A stretch of DNA of 64,000 nt from Chitinophaga vietnamensis (GTDB lineage Bacteria; Bacteroidota; Bacteroidia; Chitinophagales; Chitinophagaceae). The stretch covers positions 186,001 to 250,000 of the forward strand of contig NZ_CABHMS010000005.1 in NCBI RefSeq assembly GCF_902167635.1. The letters are read 5' to 3'. A program made the translations under genes and the position numbers. A model generated the notes under the pieces. That model ran no database searches, was not told the origin of the DNA, and saw nothing but the letters and a program-made list of their open reading frames with translations. Of the stretch, positions 53,883 through 62,631 are shown piece by piece; position 1 is the stretch's first letter; the number at the start of each line of letters is the position of its first letter.

Positions 53883-54401
53883 ATGGCAAAGAATTCATTC
53901 AATAAAGTAAAGGCCGGTGACCTGGAGCTGAAAGAGAAAGTTGTGGCGATCAACCGTGTTACTAAAACCACCAAAGGCGGTCGTACATTCAGTTTCTCCG
54001 CACTGGTAGTAGTAGGTAATGAAAACGGCGTGGTGGGTCATGGTCTTGGTAAAGCGAAAGAAGTACAGCAGGCTATTACCAAAGGTATAGACGATGCTAA
54101 GAAGAACCTGATCAAGGTTCCTGTTATGCACGGTACTATCCCTCACGATCAGTTTGCAAAAGAAGGCGCTGCCAAAGTATTGATCAAACCTGCCGCTCAT
54201 GGTACTGGTGTGATCGCTGGTGGTTCTATGCGCGCCGTACTGGAAAGCGCTGGCGTTACTGACGTACTGGCTAAATCTCTGGGTTCTGCCAATCCGCATA
54301 ACGTGGTAAAAGCTACATTCAAAGCGCTCGGCCTGTTGCGTGAGCCAGTAAGCGTAGCTAAAACCAGAACTGTTTCACTGAAGAAAGTATTCAACGGTTG
54401 A
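53883..54401 (+). CDS. rpsE: 30S ribosomal protein S5
   Basis: A 172-residue S5, at the mRNA entry and decoding region. [47 protein letters not shown] and the C-terminal SARE/domain pair ([37 protein letters not shown]) are canonical. Confidence 0.98.
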   Translation: MAKNSFNKVKAGDLELKEKVVAINRVTKTTKGGRTFSFSALVVVGNENGVVGHGLGKAKEVQQAITKGIDDAKKNLIKVPVMHGTIPHDQFAKEGAAKVLIKPAAHGTGVIAGGSMRAVLESAGVTDVLAKSLGSANPHNVVKATFKALGLLREPVSVAKTRTVSLKKVFNG

Positions 54402-54496
54402 TACTGATCTCCGGAAGGAGATTGGTTTTCCCGTGTGTAATATCAGAACTATTTCATTAACAATTAAATTACTCCGCCGCCGGCGGATAGGGGTTT

Positions 54497-54682
54497 ATGG
54501 CAAAGATTAAAATCACTCAGGTGAAAAGTGGTATCGACCGTCCTGAAAGGCAGAAACTGACCTTGAAGGCACTGGGCCTGACTAAAATGCACGCTACTGT
54601 TGAAGTAGAAGCTACTCCTCAGATCCTGGGTATGGTTACTAAAGTTAATCATCTGGTAAAAGTTGAGCAGGTAAACGGCTAA
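54497..54682 (+). CDS. rpmD: 50S ribosomal protein L30
   Basis: A 61-residue L30: MAKIKITQVKSGIDRPERQKLTLKALGLTKMHATVEVEATPQILGMVTKVNHLVKVEQV. Normal bacterial short form. Confidence 0.97.
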   Translation: MAKIKITQVKSGIDRPERQKLTLKALGLTKMHATVEVEATPQILGMVTKVNHLVKVEQVNG

Positions 54683-54804
54683 GCCTAACACTGCTGTGGG
54701 ATTGTCTGTTGATAATCTTACTTTTACATTTGTAACTTTACAATAGACACTTTACATTTAACATGCGAGCGGTTAATTTCCGCGTAAGTAAAAAAAATTA
54801 AACT

Positions 54805-55251
54805 ATGAATCTGCATTCATTACAGCCTGCTAAAGGCTCCGTACATAAAGAGAAGCGCCTGGGTCGTGGTGAGGCTTCCGGTAAAGGTGGTACTTCCACA
54901 AAAGGTAACAAAGGTATTCAATCACGTGCCGGTTACTCCAGCAAAAGAGGCTTCGAAGGTGGCCAGATGCCTATCCAGCGCCGTATGCCTAAACGTGGTT
55001 TCAAAAACAATAACCGCGAAGAGTATCAGATCTTTAACCTGGGTCAAATCGATCATCTGGTTGAAAAATATGGTCTCCAGGAATTCAATCTCGAGAACCT
55101 GTTCATGAATGGTCTGATCAACAGGACCGCCAAAGTTAAGATTCTGGCTCATGGCGAACTGAAAACGAAGGTTACTGTGAAAGTGAACGCGATCAGTGAG
55201 AAAGCTAAGCAGGCCATCGAAACAGCAGGTGGATCAGTAGAACTGGTATAA
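54805..55251 (+). CDS. rplO: 50S ribosomal protein L15
   Basis: A 148-residue L15. The Gly/Arg-rich N-terminus (KGSVHKEKRLGRGEASGKGGTSTKGNKGIQSRAGYSSKRGFEGGQMPIQRRMPKRGF) and the C-terminal ISEKAKQAIETAGGSVELV are family hallmarks. Confidence 0.98.
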   Translation: MNLHSLQPAKGSVHKEKRLGRGEASGKGGTSTKGNKGIQSRAGYSSKRGFEGGQMPIQRRMPKRGFKNNNREEYQIFNLGQIDHLVEKYGLQEFNLENLFMNGLINRTAKVKILAHGELKTKVTVKVNAISEKAKQAIETAGGSVELV

Positions 55252-55329
55252 GACTTTACGACTGAGGAGACGCCTACGGAGTAGTGCGTCTTTTCATATT
55301 TAATAGCGCTATTAAACCTTTATCTTCCT

Positions 55330-56670
55330 GTGAAGAAATTTATCGAAACGATTAAGAATATCTGGAGTATCGAGGACCTGCGTAACCGCATCTTGACCAC
55401 CCTGCTCCTGGTCCTGATCTACCGTATCGGATCCTATATTGCATTGCCCGGTATTGATGCCAACGCCCTCACAGAGTTTTCAAAAAGTTCCAATCAGGGG
55501 ATCCTGGGGCTGTTTAACATGTTTGCAGGTGGATCGTTTTCAAGAGCCTCCATTTTTGCGCTCGGTATCATGCCGTACATCTCCGCGTCTATCGCTATCC
55601 AGCTGTTAACGATAGCAGTGCCTTATTTCCAGAAACTGCAGAAGGAAGGTGAAAGCGGCCGCAAAAAGATCAACCAGTACACCCGTATCCTCACCGTGGT
55701 GGTAACAGGCTTCCAGGCAAGTGCTTACGTTGCTTATCTGCGTAATCAGTCAGGTGGCGCTATTATCCCGGAATATGGCACTTTCTTCTTCTGGCTCTCC
55801 ACTACCGTTGTGCTTACAGCAGGTACCCTGTTTGTAATGTGGCTCGGTGAAAAGATTACAGATAAAGGCATCGGTAACGGTACTTCCATCATCATCATGA
55901 TGGGTATCCTTGCCCGTCTGCCACAGGCGCTGATCGCGGAATTTTCCACCAAAATCGCTGGTGGCGGTGGCCCGATCCTCTTCCTGATAGAAATTGCAGT
56001 TTTCATCCTGATCACAGTGGGGCTCATCCTGCTTGTTCAGGGTACCCGCAAAATCCCCGTTAACTACGCCAAACGTATTGTGGGCAATAAACAGTATGGT
56101 GGTGTACGCCAGTTCATTCCCCTGAAGGTGAATGCTGCCGGTGTAATGCCCATCATCTTTGCCCAGGCGATCATGTTCATCCCGGCTACGGTGATTGGCT
56201 TTGCCACTTCTTCTGAAAGTGCATCCGGCTTTGTCCGCATCTTCAGTGATCACACCAATGGCTGGTATAACCTGATTTATGCCGTACTGGTAATCGTATT
56301 TACTTACTTCTATACTGCGCTGATCTTCAACCCCACCCAGATGGCGGATGAGATGAAACGCAACAACGGTTTCATTCCTGGTGTTAAACCTGGTAAAGCC
56401 ACTGCCGATTATATCGGTGCGGTGATGGACCGTATCACCCTGCCTGGCGCATTTTTCCTGGCGCTGGTAGGTATTCTTCCAGGTGTAGCTGCCGCTTTCC
56501 GTGTTAACAGCAACTTTGCCACCTTCTTCGGTGGTACTTCCCTGTTGATCATGGTAGGCGTTATCCTGGATACGCTGCAACAGATCGAAAGCCAGCTCCT
56601 GATGCGCCACTATGATGGGCTCATGAGCACCGGCCGTATCAAAGGCAGAACTGCCCCGGCTAATGCATAA
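55330..56670 (+). CDS. secY: Protein translocase subunit SecY
   Basis: A 446-residue inner-membrane channel of the Sec system with ten predicted membrane helices, from LLLVLIYRIGSYIALPGIDANAL to GVAAAFRVNSNFATFFGGTSLLIMVGVILDTLQQIESQLLMRHYDGLM. The helix 2-3 region with FSRASIFALGIMPYISASIAIQLL is conserved. It begins with GTG, as no ATG fits the conserved N-terminus. It sits at the end of the spc part. adk, which often follows secY, is absent; map comes next. Confidence 0.97.
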   Translation: MKKFIETIKNIWSIEDLRNRILTTLLLVLIYRIGSYIALPGIDANALTEFSKSSNQGILGLFNMFAGGSFSRASIFALGIMPYISASIAIQLLTIAVPYFQKLQKEGESGRKKINQYTRILTVVVTGFQASAYVAYLRNQSGGAIIPEYGTFFFWLSTTVVLTAGTLFVMWLGEKITDKGIGNGTSIIIMMGILARLPQALIAEFSTKIAGGGGPILFLIEIAVFILITVGLILLVQGTRKIPVNYAKRIVGNKQYGGVRQFIPLKVNAAGVMPIIFAQAIMFIPATVIGFATSSESASGFVRIFSDHTNGWYNLIYAVLVIVFTYFYTALIFNPTQMADEMKRNNGFIPGVKPGKATADYIGAVMDRITLPGAFFLALVGILPGVAAAFRVNSNFATFFGGTSLLIMVGVILDTLQQIESQLLMRHYDGLMSTGRIKGRTAPANA

Positions 56671-56705
56671 GTAATTGCGCGCCCCTGGCGTACAAGAACA
56701 ATATA

Positions 56706-56750
56706 ATAGCCACATAAGCATGAAACGTAATTTTATGCTTTAGTGGCTAT
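56706..56750 (+). other. Intercistronic hairpin between secY and map
   Basis: atagccac-at-aagcat pairs with atgctt-ta-gtggctat across a 13-nt loop, giving 14 pairs with one 2x2 internal loop. No T run follows. It is more a processing or stability element than a terminator. Confidence 0.6.
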
Positions 56751-56809
56751 GTTATTTGAAAGTGGCCTCCGCGCAGGGTTGTGCGGGGTGCAAGAAGAAA
56801 AGGATTGTT

Positions 56810-57610
56810 ATGATTCATTATAAGACCAAGGAAGAGATAGAATTAATGCGTAAAAGCGCGCTGCTCCTGAGTGCAGCCCTGGCGGAGGTGGCAAAGAACC
56901 TGAAGCCCGGCATGAGCACCCTCGATGTAGATGCAGTGGCGGATAAATATATCGTTGATCATGGCGCCGTTCCTTCCTTCAAGAATTATAAAGGATTTCC
57001 GAATGCTTGCTGTATCTCTGTAAATGAAGAGGTGGTGCACGGTATTCCCAATAAATATGTGCTGAAAGACGGAGACATCGTTACGGTGGACGTGGGCGTG
57101 TACCTGAATGGTTACCATGCCGACAGCGCCTATACCTTCGCCATTGGCAATGTACCGGAAAATGTGCTTCGCCTGATGGGCGCTACCAAAGCGGCTTTGT
57201 ACAAAGGCATCGAAAAAGCGGTAGTAGGCAACAGGATAGGGGATATCTCCTATGCTATCCAGGAGTATACAGAGAAGGAGAGAGGCTATGGCGTGGTAAG
57301 GGAACTGGTAGGCCACGGCCTGGGCCGGAACCTGCACGAAGATCCCCAGGTGCCTAACTACGGTAAACGTGGCAGTGGCCCGGTGATGAAGGAAGGCCTG
57401 GTGATCGCCATTGAACCGATGATCAACCTCCGTAGCAAGGATGTGGAATATATGGAAGATGGCTGGACCGTGGTGACCCGCGACAGCAGTCCTTCCGTGC
57501 ATTTTGAGCATACAGTGGCGGTAGGCAAAGGAAAGGCGGATGTTTTGTCGACTTTTGCGGACATTGAAAAGGAAGAGAAGAATAACCCGGAATTGAATAC
57601 AAACTATTAA
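56810..57610 (+). CDS. map: Methionine aminopeptidase, type I
   Basis: A 266-residue metalloenzyme removing N-terminal Met. Metal ligands are all visible: Asp in VTVDVGVYLNGYHADSAYTF (two Asp), His in ELVGHGLGRNLHEDPQVPNYG, Glu in AIEPM and Glu in FEHTVAVGKG. I start at the ATG at 56810; a longer frame adds 18 residues with a CAGCKKK motif that has no family counterpart. It has no N-terminal zinc-finger extension. Confidence 0.97.
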   Translation: MIHYKTKEEIELMRKSALLLSAALAEVAKNLKPGMSTLDVDAVADKYIVDHGAVPSFKNYKGFPNACCISVNEEVVHGIPNKYVLKDGDIVTVDVGVYLNGYHADSAYTFAIGNVPENVLRLMGATKAALYKGIEKAVVGNRIGDISYAIQEYTEKERGYGVVRELVGHGLGRNLHEDPQVPNYGKRGSGPVMKEGLVIAIEPMINLRSKDVEYMEDGWTVVTRDSSPSVHFEHTVAVGKGKADVLSTFADIEKEEKNNPELNTNY

Positions 57611-57733
57611 TACTAAGTATTCTATCTATTTGATATTATACTTATCTGAAAGTGAGGCTGGGCAGATTTGTTTAAAAGACTGGTTGTAAGAATAATAATC
57701 AAGGGAAATTTTTCTATTTCAAAAGATAAATGC

Positions 57734-57741
57734 TATCTTTG
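57734..57741 (+). promoter_or_regulatory. Internal promoter (-7 element) before infA
   Basis: TATCTTTG followed by CAGTCC, an exact TAnnTTTG element 18 nt before the infA ATG. The -33 region has tttct, a partial match. It could give infA-rpmJ-rpsM and downstream genes independent expression. Confidence 0.65.
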
Positions 57742-57758
57742 CAGTCCTAAAAATTTTT

Positions 57759-57977
57759 ATGGCAAAACAGGCACTCATTAAGCAGGATGGAATTATATTA
57801 GAAGCCTTATCGAACGCTATGTTCCGTGTAAAATTGGAAAACGGGCATGAGATTCTGGCCACCATTTCTGGAAAAATGAGAATGCACTATATACGCATTC
57901 TGCCCGGAGACAAGGTTGGAGTGGAGATGAGCCCATACGATTTATCAAGAGGCCGTATAATTTTCAGATACAAGTAA
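57759..57977 (+). CDS. infA: Translation initiation factor IF-1
   Basis: A 72-residue OB-fold protein binding the A site during initiation. [70 protein letters not shown] is canonical. It sits between map and rpmJ, as in many bacteria. Confidence 0.98.
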   Translation: MAKQALIKQDGIILEALSNAMFRVKLENGHEILATISGKMRMHYIRILPGDKVGVEMSPYDLSRGRIIFRYK

Positions 57978-58044
57978 TTATCAGACTGGAATGTGAGGTT
58001 GGAAAGAATTAACAAAAAATATAACCTTTTATAAAATAATCATC

Positions 58045-58161
58045 ATGAAGGTAAGAGCTGCAATCAAAAAAAGAAGTGCGGATTGTAAAATAGTTCGTAG
58101 GAAAGGCGTTTTGTTGGTGATCAACAAAAAGAATCCTCGCTTCAAACAACGTCAGGGTTAA
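58045..58161 (+). CDS. rpmJ: 50S ribosomal protein L36, zinc-free type
   Basis: A 38-residue protein too short for most ORF callers: [20 protein letters not shown]...[12 protein letters not shown]. Of the four zinc ligands of the E. coli type (C11, C14, C27, H33), only Cys14 remains; the others are Ser, Asn and Phe. This C-minus form is the usual one in Bacteroidota. It lies 67 bp after infA and 56 bp before rpsM. Confidence 0.97.
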   Translation: MKVRAAIKKRSADCKIVRRKGVLLVINKKNPRFKQRQG

Positions 58162-58217
58162 TATTCCCTTTCGGAATTTGATTTTTTAATCAGAATCATA
58201 AAATCTAAAATAGAAAT

Positions 58218-58598
58218 ATGGCACGTATAGCCGGTATAGATCTTCCTAAAAATAAAAGAGGAGAAATTGGCCTCACCTATATCTTTGGTATAGGCCGTTC
58301 TACCGCCCAATATATCCTGAACAAGGCGGAAATTGATTTCAACAAGAAAGTGAAGGATTGGAATGACGATGAGCAAGCTGCCATCCGTAACATCATCAAC
58401 GGCGAGTTTAAGGTAGAGGGTCAATTGCGTTCTGAAGTACAAATGAATATCAAGCGTTTGCTGGATATCGCTTGCTACCGCGGTCTGCGCCACAGGAAAG
58501 GCTTGCCGGTAAGAGGCCAGCGTACACGTACCAACAGCCGTACCCGTAAAGGTAAGCGTAAAACAGTGGCTGGTAAGAAAAAAGCAACTAAGAAATAG
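58218..58598 (+). CDS. rpsM: 30S ribosomal protein S13
   Basis: A 126-residue S13, in the head, touching the P-site t[37 protein letters not shown] and the C-terminal [38 protein letters not shown] are canonical. Confidence 0.98.
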   Translation: MARIAGIDLPKNKRGEIGLTYIFGIGRSTAQYILNKAEIDFNKKVKDWNDDEQAAIRNIINGEFKVEGQLRSEVQMNIKRLLDIACYRGLRHRKGLPVRGQRTRTNSRTRKGKRKTVAGKKKATKK

Positions 58599-58709
58599 TA
58601 AATAAAATCCCAGGTTGAAATCCCAAGGTCCGAATCAGCGGGGTTTCTATGACGGCAAGGTCGTGTAAAATTTGGGATCTGGAATTTCATATTTGGAATT
58701 TAAATCATT

Positions 58710-59111
58710 ATGGCAAAAGCAACTAATACAAAAACTGCTGCTAATAAAAAGAGGGTAGTAAAAGTAGACAACTACGGAGATGTTCATATCTCTGCTAGCT
58801 TTAACAATATCATTGTAAGCATCACCAACAAGCATGGTCAGGTTATCTCCTGGTCTTCTGCAGGTAAAATGGGCTTCAGAGGTTCTAAAAAGAACACTCC
58901 TTACGCAGCTCAGCTGGCTGCACAAGATGCTGCTAAAGTTGCTATGGATGCCGGTCTGAAAAGAGCAGACGTTTTTGTAAAGGGGCCGGGTGCCGGCCGT
59001 GAAAGCGCTATTCGCGCTATCGCTACCTCTGGTATCGAAGTGAGCATGATCAAAGACGTGACGCCTTTACCACACAATGGTTGCCGTCCTCCCAAGAAAA
59101 GAAGAGTGTAG
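58710..59111 (+). CDS. rpsK: 30S ribosomal protein S11
   Basis: A 133-residue S11 on the platform. [57 protein letters not shown] and the C-terminal [20 protein letters not shown] are universal. A hairpin (ccagatacc, 59131-59139, with 59158-59166) follows in the 157-bp gap to rpsD. Confidence 0.98.
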   Translation: MAKATNTKTAANKKRVVKVDNYGDVHISASFNNIIVSITNKHGQVISWSSAGKMGFRGSKKNTPYAAQLAAQDAAKVAMDAGLKRADVFVKGPGAGRESAIRAIATSGIEVSMIKDVTPLPHNGCRPPKKRRV

Positions 59112-59268
59112 GAATATAAAACAACAAATTCCAGATACCGGATTTCGCTCGAAGTCTGGTATCTGGACTTTGTAGTTTATAATTTATATTGGGTGCATGA
59201 TCGGGTTTTTGAGATTTTTTGAAGAGCTTGCACCATTAACTAAAAAATCTTAAGTATATTCAATTTTT

Positions 59269-59874
59269 ATGGCAAGGTACACAGGACCAAAGACCAAAAT
59301 TTCCAGAATTTTTGGTGAGCCCATTCTCGGTAATGGCAAGTATTTAGGTAAAAACAGTAACCCTCCGGGTCAGCACGGCGCTAACCGCAAGCGTAAACAG
59401 CTGGGCGAATACGCACTGCAGCTGAGAGAAAAACAGAAAGCAAAATACACTTACGGTGTACTGGAGCGTCAGTTCCGCAACCTGTTCGACGAAGCTAACC
59501 GCAGGAAAGGTGTTACCGGTGAAGTATTGATCAAATTACTGGAAGCCCGTCTGGACAACACCGTGTTCCGTCTGGGTATCGCTCCTTCCCGCCCCGCTGC
59601 TCGCCAGCTCGTATCTCACAAACACATTACTGTTAACGGTATCGTAGTGAATACGCCTTCTTTCCAACTGAAACCAGGCGATATCATCAGCCTGAAGAAC
59701 AGAACCGCGAACAATACTGCGCTTACCAGCGTTATCCGCGGTAAAAATCCCAAGTTCAGCTGGTTAGACTGGAACGAGAAGGAATTCAAAGGTACATTCA
59801 TTGCTTATCCTGAGAGAGAGAGCGTTCCTGAGAACATCAAGGAACAACTGATCGTGGAATTGTACTCTAAGTAA
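59269..59874 (+). CDS. rpsD: 30S ribosomal protein S4
   Basis: A 201-residue S4, an assembly initiator of the 16S 5' domain and part of the entry-channel helicase. MARYTGPKTKISRIFGEPI, QLREKQKAKYTYGVLERQFRNLFDEA, and the S4 domain LLEARLDNTVFRLGIAPSRPAARQLVSHKHITVNG are intact. It lacks the N-terminal four-Cys zinc motif, again the zinc-free form. Confidence 0.98.
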   Translation: MARYTGPKTKISRIFGEPILGNGKYLGKNSNPPGQHGANRKRKQLGEYALQLREKQKAKYTYGVLERQFRNLFDEANRRKGVTGEVLIKLLEARLDNTVFRLGIAPSRPAARQLVSHKHITVNGIVVNTPSFQLKPGDIISLKNRTANNTALTSVIRGKNPKFSWLDWNEKEFKGTFIAYPERESVPENIKEQLIVELYSK

Positions 59875-59879
59875 TAAAT

Positions 59880-59906
59880 TAGTCCATGGCCTTCGGTCAT
59901 GGACTA
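59880..59906 (+). other. Intercistronic hairpin between rpsD and rpoA
   Basis: tagtccatg (59880-59888) pairs with catggacta (59898-59906); the loop gccttcggt can add further pairs. No T run. It is a possible mRNA processing or expression-tuning element before rpoA. Confidence 0.6.
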
Positions 59907-59940
59907 AATTCATATTTAAACTCATAAATCTATCATATCA

Positions 59941-60936
59941 ATGGCAATTTTAAATTTCCAGAAACCTGATAAGATCGTATTGCAGAAGTCTACCGACTTT
60001 GAAGCTCAATTCGAATTCCGTCCATTAGAACCAGGTTATGCTGTGACCATCGGTAATGCGTTACGCCGCGTACTGTTGTCTTCTTTGGAGGGCTATGCCA
60101 TTGTGGGTATCAAGATTGAGGGTGCTGATCACGAATTCGCCACACTGAAAGGTGTTACTGAAGACGTTACTGAGATCATCCTGAACCTGAAACAGGTTCG
60201 TTTCAAGAGGATCTCCGAGAGTGATGTGACGAATGAAAAGATCACACTGTCAATCAAGGGTAAAACAGAATTCCGTGCGGATATGATCGAAAAAGCCACC
60301 AGCGCTTTCCAGATCATGAACCCTGAGCTGTTGATCTGTACCCTCGATCCTTCTGCCAAGATGGACATCGAACTGACTATCGGTAAAGGTCGTGGTTATG
60401 TTCCTGCAGAGGAAAACAAACCCAAAGATGCAGTATTTGGCTACATCGCTATTGACTCCATCTTCACACCGATCAAGAACGTTAAGTACAGCATCGAAAA
60501 TACCCGTGTGGAACAAAAAACTGACTATGAGAAACTCATCATGGAGGTGATCACAGACGGTACTATCCACCCGGAAGAAGCAGTGAAACAGGCTTCCCGT
60601 ATCCTCATCCAGCACCTGATGATCATCACCGATGAAAACATCAGCTTTGATACCAAAGACGCTGAGAAAGAAGATGTGGTAGACGAACAAACACTGCAAC
60701 TGCGTAAGATACTGAAAACACCGCTGGAAGATCTCGATCTGTCAGTACGTGCATTCAACTGTCTGAAAGCAGCAAAAATCAACTCCCTGAGCGAACTGGT
60801 ACAGTACGAGCAGGAAGAGCTGATGAAGTTTAGAAACTTCGGTCAGAAATCACTGAGCGAAATCGAGCAAGTACTCGGCGAAAGAGGCCTGCACTTCGGT
60901 ATGGACCTGTCCAAACTGAAACTCGAAGAAGAATAA
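59941..60936 (+). CDS. rpoA: DNA-directed RNA polymerase subunit alpha
   Basis: A 331-residue alpha subunit. The N-terminal dimerisation domain (RPLEPGYAVTIGNALRRVLLSSLEGYAIVGIKIEGADHEFATLKGVTEDVTEIILNLK) and the C-terminal domain with two helix-hairpin-helix motifs (LEDLDLSVRAFNCLKAAKINSLSELVQYEQEELMKFRNFGQKSLSEIEQVL) are complete. An AT-rich imperfect palindrome follows the stop before rplQ. Confidence 0.98.
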   Translation: MAILNFQKPDKIVLQKSTDFEAQFEFRPLEPGYAVTIGNALRRVLLSSLEGYAIVGIKIEGADHEFATLKGVTEDVTEIILNLKQVRFKRISESDVTNEKITLSIKGKTEFRADMIEKATSAFQIMNPELLICTLDPSAKMDIELTIGKGRGYVPAEENKPKDAVFGYIAIDSIFTPIKNVKYSIENTRVEQKTDYEKLIMEVITDGTIHPEEAVKQASRILIQHLMIITDENISFDTKDAEKEDVVDEQTLQLRKILKTPLEDLDLSVRAFNCLKAAKINSLSELVQYEQEELMKFRNFGQKSLSEIEQVLGERGLHFGMDLSKLKLEEE

Positions 60937-60941
60937 AATCA

Positions 60942-61016
60942 TTTTGGAATTTCTTGATTTTTGAATTTGAGAATTGAAATTCGAAAATCAGGCAATCCAA
61001 AAATCACTCAATTTTC
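60942..61016. repeat. Imperfect AT-rich palindrome after rpoA
   Basis: ttttggaatttcttgatttttgaattt is largely complementary to the downstream aaattcgaaaatcaggcaatccaaaa, allowing one indel. The word tttcttgattt is shared with the perfect palindrome at 26592. It begins about 6 nt after the rpoA stop. Confidence 0.7.
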
Positions 61017-61067
61017 ATAAGTACCTTGCAATTCCTGACACGGTGCAAGGGGTAAAACAAAAATGTC

Positions 61068-61556
61068 ATGCGTCACGGAGTTAAATTAAACAAATTAAGC
61101 AGAACTGCTTCCCACCGTAAAGCCCTGATGTCCAATCTGGCTTGCGAACTGATCAGCCACAAACGTATCACCACTACCCTCGCTAAAGCAAAAGCGCTGC
61201 GTGTGTATGTTGAGCCGCTGCTGACAAGAGGTAAAAAGGATTCTACCCACAACCGCAGAATCGTATTCAGCTACCTGCAGGATAAAGAAGCTATCAAAGA
61301 ATTGTTTGGCACTATCAGCGAAAAAATCGCTAACCGTCCAGGTGGTTACACCCGCATCATCAAGCTGGGTAAACGTGTAGGTGATAACGCAGAAGTAGCA
61401 CTGATCGAACTGGTTGATTTCAACGAAATCTACGGTGCCGGCACTACTGCTGAAAAAGCTCCTGCCAAGAAAACCCGCCGTGCTGGTGGCGCTAAAAAGA
61501 AAGCTGAAGGTGAAGCTGCTGCTGAACCTAAAGCTGAAGAAAAATCAGCTGAGTAA
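61068..61556 (+). CDS. rplQ: 50S ribosomal protein L17 with Lys/Ala tail
   Basis: A 162-residue L17. The core ([53 protein letters not shown]) is standard. The C-terminal 40 residues are an Ala/Lys/Glu-rich extension ([33 protein letters not shown]) common in Bacteroidota. It ends the ribosomal series, closed by a strong terminator. Confidence 0.97.
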   Translation: MRHGVKLNKLSRTASHRKALMSNLACELISHKRITTTLAKAKALRVYVEPLLTRGKKDSTHNRRIVFSYLQDKEAIKELFGTISEKIANRPGGYTRIIKLGKRVGDNAEVALIELVDFNEIYGAGTTAEKAPAKKTRRAGGAKKKAEGEAAAEPKAEEKSAE

Positions 61557-61572
61557 TTTTACATTACGATAC

Positions 61573-61607
61573 AAAAAAGGGTTACGGCGCCACCGTAACC
61601 CTTTTTT
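61573..61607. terminator. Terminator ending the S10-spc-alpha operon
   Basis: A perfect 15-bp stem (aaaaaagggttacgg, 61573-61587, with 61593-61607), a 5-nt loop and an A/T-symmetrical flank. It would work in both directions. Confidence 0.95.
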
Positions 61608-61664
61608 ATGCCTTGATAAATGCGGAAATTTCGTAATATTACAGGAGATATACCTATCTGTCCT

Positions 61665-62492
61665 ATGAAATACCTGTTATGTAACCACTGCCAGCACGCT
61701 AATGCAATAAAATCCGAATACCTGACCTTTTGCGAGCAATGTGGAAAGAAGATGGCCAATAATTTTTCCGATTGGCATCAGAGCCGGCCTATGGCGGATT
61801 TTGACGAATACCGGCAAGCGGTGGCCGTGGAGATAAAAGAACGGAAACCTAAGCCGGTGGCCGCCTGGACGCGGCGGCAGTTTCAGCCGGGGAACCGCGG
61901 CAAAGTCGTATTGTTCTTCTCCGTGCTGATGATCATGATTGCTACTGCCGGTACCCTTTTTGGCAAGCGGGCTGTATTTACACTGTTGTATCCGAAGGTG
62001 CCAAAGTCAAGCCTGTACAGCAACTGGCAAACGGCTACCATTGGCCGTCAGGCGCTGGAGATCAGTACGCCGGTGAAGTTGTGGGTGCATGACCGGCCGC
62101 TGGACCGGGAAGAGGCTAAAACGGTGGAATATGTGAAGAGTTACAGTAATGAAGATGGAGGCGGCATACAGATCACCGTGAACCTGCGCAGTTATCAATC
62201 AAATGTGTCCAACGACCTGGAAGATGCAGTAGCATCCTGCCATCGGGAAATGCAATTGCAGCGCCAGATATCGGAGATACAATGTAAATCAGTGCCCGTG
62301 CTGATCTCCGGCGCCCCTGGCGTGCTGGAAGAAGGCAGTTATCTGTACAAAGGCGCTATCCGCCTCACTTTTGCGAACCTGGTAGCGGTGCGGGGCGCCA
62401 GCCGCTGGCAGATACATATCAATTACCGGGAAGATGATCCGGTAGGGCAGGAAGTGGCGAGGAGAGTGATGAAATCTGTGAAGATCAAATAG
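61665..62492 (+). CDS. Zinc-ribbon single-pass membrane protein, unknown function
   Basis: A 275-residue protein. The N-terminus is a zinc ribbon of two CxxC pairs (CNHCQHANAIKSEYLTFCEQCGKK), followed by a charged linker (about 30-80) and one membrane helix (VVLFFSVLMIMIATAGTLFG, about 85-105). The rest is an extracytoplasmic domain of about 165 residues with no recognised family. I start at the ATG at 61665, where the ribbon begins; the longer frame adds 15 residues. It precedes carA by 139 bp with a promoter and hairpin in between, so it is probably not in the carA transcript. Confidence 0.82.
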   Translation: MKYLLCNHCQHANAIKSEYLTFCEQCGKKMANNFSDWHQSRPMADFDEYRQAVAVEIKERKPKPVAAWTRRQFQPGNRGKVVLFFSVLMIMIATAGTLFGKRAVFTLLYPKVPKSSLYSNWQTATIGRQALEISTPVKLWVHDRPLDREEAKTVEYVKSYSNEDGGGIQITVNLRSYQSNVSNDLEDAVASCHREMQLQRQISEIQCKSVPVLISGAPGVLEEGSYLYKGAIRLTFANLVAVRGASRWQIHINYREDDPVGQEVARRVMKSVKIK

Positions 62493-62541
62493 CCCTGTTC
62501 TGCTGAGGCAAAAAAAATCTGCATTTAACTGTTGCATTTCA

Positions 62542-62549
62542 TAACTTTG
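62542..62549 (+). promoter_or_regulatory. -7 promoter element of carA
   Basis: TAACTTTG followed by CACGG matches TAnnTTTG. The -33 box is weak (tctg). The expected start near 62556 lies just before a terminator-like hairpin. Confidence 0.65.
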
Positions 62550-62565
62550 CACGGTTTTTTATCCG

Positions 62566-62604
62566 AACCTTCAGGGCCAACACGCCCTTGAAGGTTTTTT
62601 TTAA
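62566..62604 (+). terminator. Terminator-like hairpin in the carA leader
   Basis: aaccttcagggc (62566-62577) pairs with gcccttgaaggtt (62584-62596), one bulge, 6-nt loop, followed by an unbroken T run. It is about ten bases downstream of the predicted carA start site, so it may be an attenuator; it could equally be the terminator of the upstream gene. Confidence 0.75.
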
Positions 62605-62631
62605 AATATAAAACAAGAACAGATACCAGAA

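Noticed and set aside
56756-56809. N-terminal extension of map with a CxxC-like motif (CAGC)
   Set aside because: Zinc-finger extensions of type I enzymes carry more Cys/His and are longer; the extension also begins within the hairpin region, and the ATG at 56810 matches the family start.
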